A DNA stretch of 21,321 nucleotides from Clostridia bacterium (GTDB lineage Bacteria; Bacillota; Clostridia; Oscillospirales; Butyricicoccaceae). Positions 15,107-21,321 of the stretch are shown here, in pieces. The notes under the pieces are model-generated. The model was not told where the DNA came from. It did no database searches and was given only the letters and a program-made list of their open reading frames with translations. The translations under genes were made by a program, and so were the position numbers. Location of the stretch: NCBI GenBank assembly GCA_017560175.1, contig JAFYOK010000235.1:1-21321 (forward strand). Reading direction: 5' to 3'. Positions within the stretch are counted from its first letter, which is position 1; every line of letters starts with the position of its first letter.

Positions 15107-16122
15107 TATTCTTCACGCTCCTTCAGCACTTCCAACATGGTGCGGATATTGGCTAGTGGTGAACGCATACCCAAACCACAGGCCGGCGAAATAATATCAA
15201 AACCATTGTCAGCGGCAAAATCGGTCAATATGCGAACTTTTTCGGGTTCACCAAACTCCAATGTATAGGTGCTGATATTGCCCATCAGCAGTCGCTCGGG
15301 CAGCGCCTGGCGTGCCTCACGAATGGGTACGATGGAATCGAAACTCAGAACATCACTGATGATTTGATCTGCCTGAGGATATACCTGACGCATAGAGCCA
15401 CAGATATGAACAATGACTTTGGCTCCTGCTGCTTTGAGGGGTTCGATCAGGCGATTGAGATAAGTTACAGTAAACTCTTCAAAATATTTCGGACCGAGAA
15501 TTTCGCCTGTACCACTGGGATCGGAAATGGTGATGATATCGGCACCGGCTTCGATCTGAGCCAGGCCAAAAGCAATCAGATGATCGGTAACATGCGTCAT
15601 CAGCGCATGGGCATCGGCATTCTTTTTGCGAAGTTCTTTAAAGAAAATAGTCGGCTCAATCAGAGAACTGGCCGTGCTGACCGGACCGGTCAGATTACCG
15701 ATGATCGGTACATCGGGAAGCTCTGCACGAAGGAGCTCAATGGCATCCAAAACCACACCGCTGCGGCCGCTGTGCACTTCTGCCGAAGGCAATGATGCCC
15801 AATCGGAAGTCGTTGTCAAGACATATTCGGACACATGTGGTTCGATGGCTTCTGTGCCCATATTGACCTTGGCACCCATGCTTTCGGCTTCGACGGTCAT
15901 GCAAAAGGGCACACCAACATTTTCAAAACAGCCGGATGTATACGCTGTCTTGGCCAGATATGCCATGGCACGCGCATCTGTATGCGCTGTGGGCAGAAAG
16001 ACACCGCTCTGCTCCATCAATCCGGTGGTAATCATATTCATCATACCACCGGGACAAATGCAGGATGGACGGTCGACAGATTCTTTATTTAAAATGGAAA
16101 ACAAACGTTCTTTAGCATTCAT
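15106..16122 (-). CDS. UroD/MtaA-type corrinoid methyltransferase (paralogue 2)
   Basis: A 338-residue protein of the methylcobamide methyltransferase group. The N-terminal MNAKERLFSILNKESVDRPS is the classical MtaA/CmuA opening. The zinc site is complete: HICGS (His-x-Cys) and Cys in SPACGLGMRSP, about 75 residues later. Other conserved parts are GNLTGPVSTASSLIEP, ISDPSGTGEILGPKYFEEF and LLMGNISTYTLEFG. I start at the ATG at 16122, because GAGGG lies 8 bases before it and an in-frame ATG at 16137 would include that site. It may be the methyl donor-side or acceptor-side partner of the corrinoid protein; the direction cannot be decided from sequence. Confidence 0.9.
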   Translation of the reverse strand: MNAKERLFSILNKESVDRPSCICPGGMMNMITTGLMEQSGVFLPTAHTDARAMAYLAKTAYTSGCFENVGVPFCMTVEAESMGAKVNMGTEAIEPHVSEYVLTTTSDWASLPSAEVHSGRSGVVLDAIELLRAELPDVPIIGNLTGPVSTASSLIEPTIFFKELRKKNADAHALMTHVTDHLIAFGLAQIEAGADIITISDPSGTGEILGPKYFEEFTVTYLNRLIEPLKAAGAKVIVHICGSMRQVYPQADQIISDVLSFDSIVPIREARQALPERLLMGNISTYTLEFGEPEKVRILTDFAADNGFDIISPACGLGMRSPLANIRTMLEVLKEREE

Positions 16123-16138
16123 ATCGGTTTCCCTCATT

Positions 16139-16996
16139 TTATTTGAGCCGCAAGCCCTGCAGAGCAGGGCCGGGACAGAAGTTTTTATTTTTCAAGCAGG
16201 TCTGTCCTGCAAACCGCACCTTTCCTCGTACGGCCATTACAGCTTGATGATATGTAAGACCATCAAGCAGATCATAGTCATATATCTCTGCAAGATCAGT
16301 ATCGATCAAAGCAAAAGCTGTTTTAGGACAAAGATGAATCAACACATCTTTCGGTAGCTTCCGATCCAGCATCTGCAGCATCGGCAAGGTGAAGGTCTTG
16401 ACCATCTGCTCGGCCAATTTGGGACCAAGGATATTTACGCCGCCGGTAGGGTCGGCATAGCTGAACATCTGCACACCTGCACCTTGTGCCGCTTCGATGT
16501 AGGTCAGCAGATCGGCACGCAGCTTTTCAAAAAGCCTCTCTGCCAGTTCGGGTGTCTTTCGAAGTATGCGAAAAATCACCATTGGCTCGATCAGACTGCT
16601 TAGGAGTGTAAATGGGCCTGTGATCTCCAGAAATACGGTTTCCCCTTTTTCATGCAGAATCCGACAGGCACCTATCACCTGTGCCATACGTCCAACCGTG
16701 GGATCAACAGGTGGGCTCTGCAGTAATTCTTCTGCATATTTGTAAACATATTCAGCAACACGAGGGCCATTATGAACATCACCATATCGAATCTTGGCTC
16801 CCAGAGCTTCCGCTTCCACAGTGTGACAGAAAGGCAATGCACACCAGGCTGCACCCGTCTTTTCCTTTATATCCACAGCTAATGCAGCCATAGCCTCTGC
16901 CTGCAGATGCACTTCGGGAAAGGAATGGCTATCACACACGGAAAGATCCTGCCCTATTCCCGACTGTAGATATGTACATGGATAGTCGCGAATCAT
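16139..16996 (-). CDS. Shortened UroD/MtaA-type methyltransferase paralogue 3
   Basis: A 285-residue relative of paralogue 2 (shared VEAEALGAKI, ITGPFTLLSSLIEP, YADPTGGVNILGPKLAEQ). It lacks the usual N-terminal segment before the SFPEVHLQAEAMAALA helix, and the C-terminal part is about 25 residues shorter between the His-x-Cys (HLC in LIHLCPKT) and the next cysteines (QTC, NFC). The third zinc ligand is therefore displaced or different. It may be a degenerate, regulatory or altered-specificity subunit. First gene of the five-gene operon; the ATG at 16996 follows a GGGGGGAG ribosome binding site, so the short start is well supported. The downstream paralogue begins 16 bp later. Confidence 0.8.
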   Translation of the reverse strand: MIRDYPCTYLQSGIGQDLSVCDSHSFPEVHLQAEAMAALAVDIKEKTGAAWCALPFCHTVEAEALGAKIRYGDVHNGPRVAEYVYKYAEELLQSPPVDPTVGRMAQVIGACRILHEKGETVFLEITGPFTLLSSLIEPMVIFRILRKTPELAERLFEKLRADLLTYIEAAQGAGVQMFSYADPTGGVNILGPKLAEQMVKTFTLPMLQMLDRKLPKDVLIHLCPKTAFALIDTDLAEIYDYDLLDGLTYHQAVMAVRGKVRFAGQTCLKNKNFCPGPALQGLRLK

Positions 16997-17182
16997 GTTT
17001 GCTCCCCCCAGTCTTCATTGGCTTTATCATATCACAGTTTTTCTTCCGTATATAGATTTATTTAAAAAACCAATAACTATAAAAAGAAGATTTGAAAAAA
17101 CAATTTCAAAATAAATTGCCCCTATGCTATTCTTTAATTAGGTATGTTCCTTAAATTTATATAGTATTTGTGAGGTATTTCT
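16997..17182. promoter_or_regulatory. AT-rich divergent promoter region with TTTGAAA inverted repeat
   Basis: This 186-bp gap drives the methyltransferase operon (minus) and the DUF3343 operon (plus). A TATGAT (17031-17026, minus) is a likely -10 but has no good -35. On the plus strand TATAGT near 17159 is a possible -10. TTTGAAA-6 bp-TTTCAAA (17091-17110) is a perfect inverted repeat in the middle, an operator candidate. Confidence 0.4.
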
Positions 17183-17419
17183 ATGAAAGCCAAAGAACCT
17201 ACACTGGTCGTTACTTTTGCCAATACACCTGATGCCATCGCCATGGAAATGTTCTGCAAGCAGAATGATCTTCCCGGCCGTCTGATCCCTATCCCCGGTG
17301 TCCTCAAGGCCGGCTGTGGCCTGGCCTGGAAGGCTCCTGCTGATCAGGAGGCGCTGATTACCGAAAAACTGCAGGCACACGGCACAAAGTATGCCGAGAT
17401 CCATGTAATCGAACTCTAA
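17183..17419 (+). CDS. DUF3343 small protein (putative S/Se carrier-like), copy 1
   Basis: A 78-residue protein of the DUF3343 family: VTFANTPDAIAMEMFCKQNDLPGRLIPIPGVLKAGCGLAWK. The single family cysteine, Cys45, lies in GCG after a short strand-loop, as in proteins described as putative Se/S carrier-like. Cys25 is an additional one. The family has no firm biochemical role; the cysteine makes persulfide carriage plausible. It is the first gene of the operon, 20 bp before a cysteine desulfurase-like gene, with GTGAGG as ribosome binding site. A second member of the family ends the same operon. Confidence 0.85.
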   Translation: MKAKEPTLVVTFANTPDAIAMEMFCKQNDLPGRLIPIPGVLKAGCGLAWKAPADQEALITEKLQAHGTKYAEIHVIEL

Positions 17420-17439
17420 TCTGAAAGGGGTCTTTTCCG

Positions 17440-18579
17440 ATGATCTATCTTGATAATGCTGCCACTACCATGGTCAAGCCCCAATGTGTCATCGATGCCG
17501 TGATCGGTGCCATGAGCTCCATGGGCAATGCTTCCCGCGGTGCCCACGGCAGCGCTCTGCAGGCATCCCGTACCGTTTATGATACACGCTGCAAGCTGGC
17601 CAAGCTGTTTGGCTGTACATCCCCCGATCATGTTATCTTCACCTGCAATTCCACCGAAGCGCTGAATATCGCTATCTCCGGCGCTATCCCCGCAAACAGC
17701 CATGTTATCTCCACCGATCTGGAGCATAACTCCGTTCTGCGTCCTCTTTACCGTCTGGAAGAAGAACAGGGTGTTGCCCTTTCCTTTGTGCCTGCCGATC
17801 TGCAGGGCAATGTCGATTATGCCGATTTTGAAAAGCTGATCCGCCCCGAAACCAGCGCGATTGTCTGCACGCATGCCTCCAATCTGCTGGGTACTAAGCT
17901 CGATCTGGTGCGTATTGGTCAGATCGCCAAGGCGCATGATCTTCTGCTTATTGTCGATGCATCTCAGACAGCCGGCGCTGCTGAGATCGACATGCAGGCT
18001 ATGAACATTGACATTCTGTGCTTCACCGGCCATAAAGGTCTGATGGGTCCTCAGGGCACCGGTGGCCTCTGTGTTCGCGATGGCCTGACCCTTCGCTCCT
18101 TCAAAGTCGGCGGTTCGGGCATTCACTCTTATGAGAAGCACCAGCCTGTCGAGTTCCCTTCCTGCCTGGAAGCCGGTACCCTCAATGGTCACGGCATTGC
18201 AGGTCTTTCGGCTGCGCTCGATTATCTGAACGAAGTTACTGTTGAAGCCATCGAGGCCAAAGAACACGAACTGATGATGCGCTTCTATGAAGGTGTTTCC
18301 AAAGTCGAAGGTGTTAAAGTCTATGGTGATTTTACCCAGTCCCGTACTGCCATCGTCACCCTCAACATTCGTGATTACGATTCGTCCATGGTTTCTGATG
18401 CGCTGTCGGAAGACTATGGCATTGCCACCCGTGCCGGTGCGCACTGCGCTCCCCGTCTGCATCAGGCGCTCGGTACCACTGCCCAGGGTGCCATCCGCTT
18501 CAGCTTCTCCTGGTTCAACACCATCGAAGAGGTCGATGAAGCCATCCGTGCCATTGCCGAACTGGCCGAAGAAGAATAA
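17440..18579 (+). CDS. Cysteine desulfurase-like class V aminotransferase (EF2568 type)
   Basis: A 379-residue PLP enzyme of the NifS/SufS superfamily. The start MIYLDNAATT, the cofactor lysine Lys199 in FTGHKGLMGPQGTGG, IVDASQTAG with the PLP-binding Asp, and the catalytic Cys336 in RAGAHCAPRLHQALGT followed by GAIRFSFSWFNT are typical of the TIGR01977-like family. It should release sulfur (or selenium) from cysteine (or selenocysteine) as an enzyme-bound persulfide. The active site is complete. Neighbours (DUF3343 on one side, an Fe-S dehydratase-type protein on the other) suggest dedicated sulfur delivery rather than general Fe-S assembly; no IscU/SufU is nearby. Ribosome binding site AAAGGGG. 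Confidence 0.92.
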   Translation: MIYLDNAATTMVKPQCVIDAVIGAMSSMGNASRGAHGSALQASRTVYDTRCKLAKLFGCTSPDHVIFTCNSTEALNIAISGAIPANSHVISTDLEHNSVLRPLYRLEEEQGVALSFVPADLQGNVDYADFEKLIRPETSAIVCTHASNLLGTKLDLVRIGQIAKAHDLLLIVDASQTAGAAEIDMQAMNIDILCFTGHKGLMGPQGTGGLCVRDGLTLRSFKVGGSGIHSYEKHQPVEFPSCLEAGTLNGHGIAGLSAALDYLNEVTVEAIEAKEHELMMRFYEGVSKVEGVKVYGDFTQSRTAIVTLNIRDYDSSMVSDALSEDYGIATRAGAHCAPRLHQALGTTAQGAIRFSFSWFNTIEEVDEAIRAIAELAEEE

Positions 18580-18581
18580 GC

Positions 18582-18605
18582 CTTGTATCCCTTTTTACAT
18601 ACAAG
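18582..18605 (+). repeat. Small intercistronic hairpin
   Basis: CTTGTAT pairs with ATACAAG (18582-18588 with 18599-18605) around a 10-base loop, between the desulfurase-like gene and the next gene. No T run follows, so it may be an mRNA processing or stability element rather than a terminator. Confidence 0.35.
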
Positions 18606-18651
18606 AAAACGTTAAAGCACAACAGCCCCAAATTTTAAGGAGGAAATCTGT

Positions 18652-19932
18652 ATGTCCAACTACGTAGAAATGTGGAAAGATCTCGGTATGGATCTCGAAA
18701 CCCATGACCTGCTCTGCCAGGTTCTGCCCACTGCTGTCGGCGATGTCTTCCTGTCGCAGGAAAACCGTCCTCAGGGCATGGATTTCTGGGATCTGGTTAT
18801 CTCGGAAGTTCACGGCATCCGTCCTGCCGAGCTGATCGAAGCACAGAAGGAAGGCCGCAAGGTCTTTGGTACCTTCTGCGTCTATGTTCCCGATGAAGTT
18901 ATCGTTGCTGCCAAGGGTATCGTCACCGGTCTCTGCGGCGGCTCTCAGTTCTGGGTTCCCGATGGCGAAGCCGTCCTGCCCAGAAGCATGTGTCCCCTGG
19001 TAAAGGCTTCTGTCGGTGCCCGTCTGGGCAAGACCTGCCCCTTCTTCCGTATTGCTGATATGTATGTCGGTGAGACCACTTGCGATGGCAAGAAGAAAGC
19101 TTATGAAATCCTGGGCCAGGATGTTCCCATGCATATCATGGATGTTCCCCAGATGAAGCGTGAGAAGGATATCCTCAAGTGGAAGGATGAGATCGCTGAG
19201 TTTGCCAAGGTCGTTGAAGAATTCACAGGCAACAAGATCACACCCGAAAATCTGGCCGAAGCCATCAAGATCCACAACGAAAAGCGCAAGGCTCTGCAGC
19301 GTGTTTACAACTGCAGAAAGTCTGAATGCCTGCCCATTTCCGGCCGCGATGCGCTGCTGATGACACAGATCTCCTTCTTCGATGATCCTGTTCGCTGCGC
19401 TCAGATGTGCAACCGTCTGGCAGACGAGCTGGAGAAGCGTATTGCTGACGGCGTTTCTGTTGTTCCTGCAGGTACAAAGCGTATCCTGATCACAGGCACA
19501 CCTCTGGCTGTTCCCAACTGGAAGCTGCACAACATCATCGAGACCAGCGGCGGCGCTGTTGTCTGCGAAGAAATGTGCACAGGTACACGTTACTTTGAAA
19601 ATCTGGTTGATGAAACCGGCACAACGCTGGATGAGCAGTTCATGGCTCTGTCTCAGCGCTACATGAAGACCAACTGTGCTTGCTTCACACCCAACACCGG
19701 CCGTATCGACGATATTCTGCGCCTCTGCAAGGAATACAAGGTCGACGGTGTTATCGACTGCAGCCTGAAGTTCTGCTGCCTGTACGATACAGAAAAGTAC
19801 GCCGTTACCAATGCCCTCAAGGATGCCGGTATCCCCGTCCTGAGCCTGGAGACCGACTACGCCGATACAGATGCTGAGCAGCTGCGCACACGTGTCAGCG
19901 CCTTCATCGAGCTGATCAATGGAAGAGAATAA
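18652..19932 (+). CDS. 2-hydroxyacyl-CoA dehydratase family protein (double-cubane cluster type)
   Basis: A 426-residue protein of the HgdB/BcrC-like 2-hydroxyacyl-CoA dehydratase D superfamily. Cysteines at 76, 95, 114 (SMCPLVK), 129 (KTCPFF) and 144 (TTCDGKKKAYE) lie in the N-terminal half; later ones occur in CEEMC, NCACF and DCSLKFCC. The TCDGKKK and MCPLVK segments are family signatures. As a single-subunit form it fits the double-cubane cluster proteins, which reduce small molecules at very low potential, better than the two-subunit dehydratases (inference). Such proteins need an ATP-driven ferredoxin-like activator (BadF/HgdC type), which is absent from this window. A strong AAGGAGG precedes the start, and the stop overlaps the next gene by 14 bp. 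Confidence 0.88.
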   Translation: MSNYVEMWKDLGMDLETHDLLCQVLPTAVGDVFLSQENRPQGMDFWDLVISEVHGIRPAELIEAQKEGRKVFGTFCVYVPDEVIVAAKGIVTGLCGGSQFWVPDGEAVLPRSMCPLVKASVGARLGKTCPFFRIADMYVGETTCDGKKKAYEILGQDVPMHIMDVPQMKREKDILKWKDEIAEFAKVVEEFTGNKITPENLAEAIKIHNEKRKALQRVYNCRKSECLPISGRDALLMTQISFFDDPVRCAQMCNRLADELEKRIADGVSVVPAGTKRILITGTPLAVPNWKLHNIIETSGGAVVCEEMCTGTRYFENLVDETGTTLDEQFMALSQRYMKTNCACFTPNTGRIDDILRLCKEYKVDGVIDCSLKFCCLYDTEKYAVTNALKDAGIPVLSLETDYADTDAEQLRTRVSAFIELINGRE

Positions 19933-20191
19933 GGTTCGCTGGTACATCCTGTTCCGAAGCTATGAGCAAGGTCTGCATCTGTTGGATCTCCTGCGACAGG
20001 ATGGCATCAAAGCCCGCATCGCCCCGGCTCCGAGAGCCATTCAGGGTGAACTTTCCTGCGGCATGTCAATTCTTTTAGAGCCGGATGCTCTCGATGCAGC
20101 CAAAGCCTGTATTGAAAAACACAAGGCTCCCCATCATGCCATTGTCCCGCTGGAAGGCCAGATCAAGGCCAAGCGTGACCGTTATTGTTGA
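19919..20191 (+). CDS. DUF3343 small protein (putative S/Se carrier-like), copy 2
   Basis: A 90-residue second member of the DUF3343 family: VRWYILFRSYEQGLHLLDLLRQDGIKARIAPAPRAIQGELSCGMS, with the family cysteine Cys47 in SCG at the position equivalent to Cys45 of copy 1. It begins 14 bp inside the end of the dehydratase-family gene, in another frame, so the two are translationally coupled. Similarity to copy 1 is limited, so the two probably have different partners. It is the last gene of the operon. Confidence 0.83.
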   Translation: MEENKVRWYILFRSYEQGLHLLDLLRQDGIKARIAPAPRAIQGELSCGMSILLEPDALDAAKACIEKHKAPHHAIVPLEGQIKAKRDRYC

Positions 20192-20197
20192 TCCTCT

Positions 20198-20230
20198 GCC
20201 CTCGCCTGCTGACCAGGCGAGGGCTTTTTT
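20198..20230 (+). terminator. Intrinsic terminator of the DUF3343 operon
   Basis: GCCCTCGCCTG pairs perfectly with CAGGCGAGGGC (20198-20208 with 20214-20224) around a 5-base loop and is followed by TTTTTT. Confidence 0.92.
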
Positions 20231-20244
20231 ATTTCGCATCTCTA

Positions 20245-20253
20245 TGCTATACT
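20245..20253 (+). promoter_or_regulatory. Extended -10 promoter of mobA
   Basis: TGCTATACT is an extended -10 (TGn-TATACT), 24 bp before the mobA start. The -35 position falls in the terminator T run and is a poor match. Confidence 0.45.
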
Positions 20254-20276
20254 CATTTCAAAGGAAGTGAACTATA

Positions 20277-20879
20277 ATGAAAAATACATTGGCCGCCGCT
20301 GTACTGACCGGTGGAAAATCCAGCCGTATGGGCACCGATAAAGCCTTTCTTCCCCTGCCCGATCATCCCGGTGAAACCTTTCTGTCCCACACGCTCCGCT
20401 TGGTTGAACATTTTCCTTCTACATTCCTTTCGGTAGCCAAGGAAGACGATAAATACCTACCCTTCGGTATCCAACAGGTTGCCGACCACTGGCCGGAGAT
20501 CGGCCCCATGGGAGGTATTGCTTCCTGCCTTTCAGCTACCGATGCCGATGCATTGCTGATTCTGGCCTGCGATACCCCCTTCCTGTCCGAGACATTGATC
20601 GCTCGTCTCGAAGCGGCATGGGCCGATCATCCCGATGCGCAATGCATCTACTGCACCGATACTGATGGACGTATGCAGCCGCTTTGTGCCATTTACGCAA
20701 AATCTGCACTGCCTTTTTTCCTGGATGCCATTGAACGACAGAAATATGCTTTGCGTTATGTCATCGATCAGCTGAACACTTTCCCTTTGCTGTTGGATGC
20801 AGCACTGGCCTCCCAGGCCGCCGCCAATATCAACACCCCGGAAGAATATCGTGCCATGGAAAAATCTCCCCTTTTATGA
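20277..20879 (+). CDS. mobA: Molybdenum cofactor guanylyltransferase MobA
   Basis: A 200-residue nucleotidyltransferase that attaches GMP to Mo-molybdopterin to give the guanine dinucleotide cofactor used by DMSO reductase-family enzymes. The N-terminal GTP-binding signature LTGGKSSRMGTDKAFLPL spans about residues 10-27, the GPMGGIASCLSA segment follows, and the metal-binding Asp is in ILACDTPFL near residue 100. The C-terminal NINTPEEY is also typical. The start follows AAAGGAAGTG. It fits the molybdopterin oxidoreductase at 8.6-10.8 kb, although the two lie apart. Confidence 0.93.
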   Translation: MKNTLAAAVLTGGKSSRMGTDKAFLPLPDHPGETFLSHTLRLVEHFPSTFLSVAKEDDKYLPFGIQQVADHWPEIGPMGGIASCLSATDADALLILACDTPFLSETLIARLEAAWADHPDAQCIYCTDTDGRMQPLCAIYAKSALPFFLDAIERQKYALRYVIDQLNTFPLLLDAALASQAAANINTPEEYRAMEKSPLL

Positions 20880-20920
20880 TAAAATAGAGCAACGTTATTT
20901 CCTACATGGAGGAACCCACA

Positions 20921-21321
20921 ATGACAGACGCACAACGCAGAGCCGCTGCGAAACAATTTGTTGCCGACTGGACAGCACGCGGTGATGAAAAACAGGATAC
21001 ACAGACTTTCTGGCTCACCTTGCTGCAAAAGGTATTCGGTGTTGAAGATGCCGATAAGATGATTTCTTTTGAGCTGCCTGTAAAACTGAGCCATACCAGC
21101 TTCATTGACGGATATATCGCCTCTACCCATGTACTGATCGAACAGAAAAGCCTTGGTGTAGATCTTCGCAAAGGCTCTAAACAGTCAGACGGTTCTCTGC
21201 TGTCTCCCTTTCAGCAGGCGCGCCGCTATGCAGGTTTCTTGCCTCATAATCAGAATCCCAGATGGATCGTCGTCTGTAATTTTGCCGAGTTCCATATCCA
21301 TGATATGAACCGCCCCAATGA
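20921..21321 (+). CDS. Type IIG/MmeI-like restriction-modification DNA methyltransferase (N-terminal part, cut by window edge)
   Basis: The first 133 codons are present. They show the N-terminal nuclease-like domain of large single-chain restriction-modification proteins of the MmeI/YeeA type: FWLTLLQKVFGVEDADKMISFE, then FIDGYIASTHVLIEQKSLGVDL, then SPFQQARRYAGFLP and PRWIVVCNFAEFHIHDM. Asp63 with Glu74-Gln75-Lys76 forms a D...ExK catalytic motif typical of PD-(D/E)xK nucleases, so the nuclease is probably active. The helicase-spacer, methyltransferase and target-recognition parts would lie beyond the window. The start follows GGAGGA at 8 bases. It lies 41 bp after mobA; a transcriptional link is possible but not functional. 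Confidence 0.85.
   Translation, partial: MTDAQRRAAAKQFVADWTARGDEKQDTQTFWLTLLQKVFGVEDADKMISFELPVKLSHTSFIDGYIASTHVLIEQKSLGVDLRKGSKQSDGSLLSPFQQARRYAGFLPHNQNPRWIVVCNFAEFHIHDMNRPN

Noticed and set aside
17416..18462. 348-codon open frame on the minus strand
   Set aside because: It is antisense to the desulfurase-like gene, with no motif and no ribosome binding site.
18595..19947. 450-codon open frame on the minus strand
   Set aside because: It is antisense to the dehydratase-family gene; long antisense frames recur in this window wherever the real gene has strong codon bias.

Overview
The window reads as chromosomal DNA from a strictly anaerobic, Gram-positive Clostridia-type bacterium, possibly a gut Oscillospiraceae-like lineage (inference). 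The grounds are strong AGGAGG-type ribosome binding sites, a PdaB-like deacetylase of the kind found in spore formers, a PadR/DUF2812 pair, a C_GCAxxG_C_C protein, a DUF2284 protein, 2-hydroxyacyl-CoA dehydratase-type Fe-S chemistry and corrinoid methyl transfer. No rRNA, tRNA, insertion sequence or CRISPR array was seen.

Region 1 (1-8.2 kb) is mostly housekeeping. On the minus strand it has the start of uvrB (cut by the left edge, with a promoter and a possible LexA box), and a radC/pyridoxal-kinase operon. A plus-strand pair follows: a DUF1445 protein and an unusual tyrosine phosphatase-acetyltransferase fusion. Then come a DUF2812/padR operon with two palindromic operators on a near-consensus promoter, a DUF2284 metal-binding protein, an IMP dehydrogenase that resembles the Tritrichomonas foetus enzyme, and a membrane-anchored polysaccharide deacetylase.

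Region 2 (8.2-20.2 kb) is a dense block of anaerobic redox and C1/sulfur genes. It holds: (a) a minus-strand two-subunit molybdopterin oxidoreductase with a four-cluster ferredoxin subunit; (b) a divergent gene joining a C_GCAxxG_C_C domain to a rhodanese-like domain that lacks its catalytic cysteine; (c) a five-gene minus-strand operon with three UroD/MtaA-type methyltransferases, one corrinoid protein and one corrinoid-activating ferredoxin/ASKHA protein; (d) a divergent plus-strand operon DUF3343 - cysteine desulfurase-like enzyme - double-cubane-type dehydratase-family protein - DUF3343, ended by a strong terminator. Operon (c) looks like a demethylation or methyl-transfer system of unknown substrate. 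Operon (d) has the layout of a persulfide relay serving an Fe-S reductase. Both functional readings are inference.

Region 3 (20.2-21.3 kb) has mobA, for the molybdenum cofactor, and the start of a Type IIG/MmeI-like restriction-modification protein cut by the right edge. The parts most likely to be undescribed are operon (d), the three-methyltransferase operon (c) with one shortened paralogue, and the phosphatase-acetyltransferase fusion.
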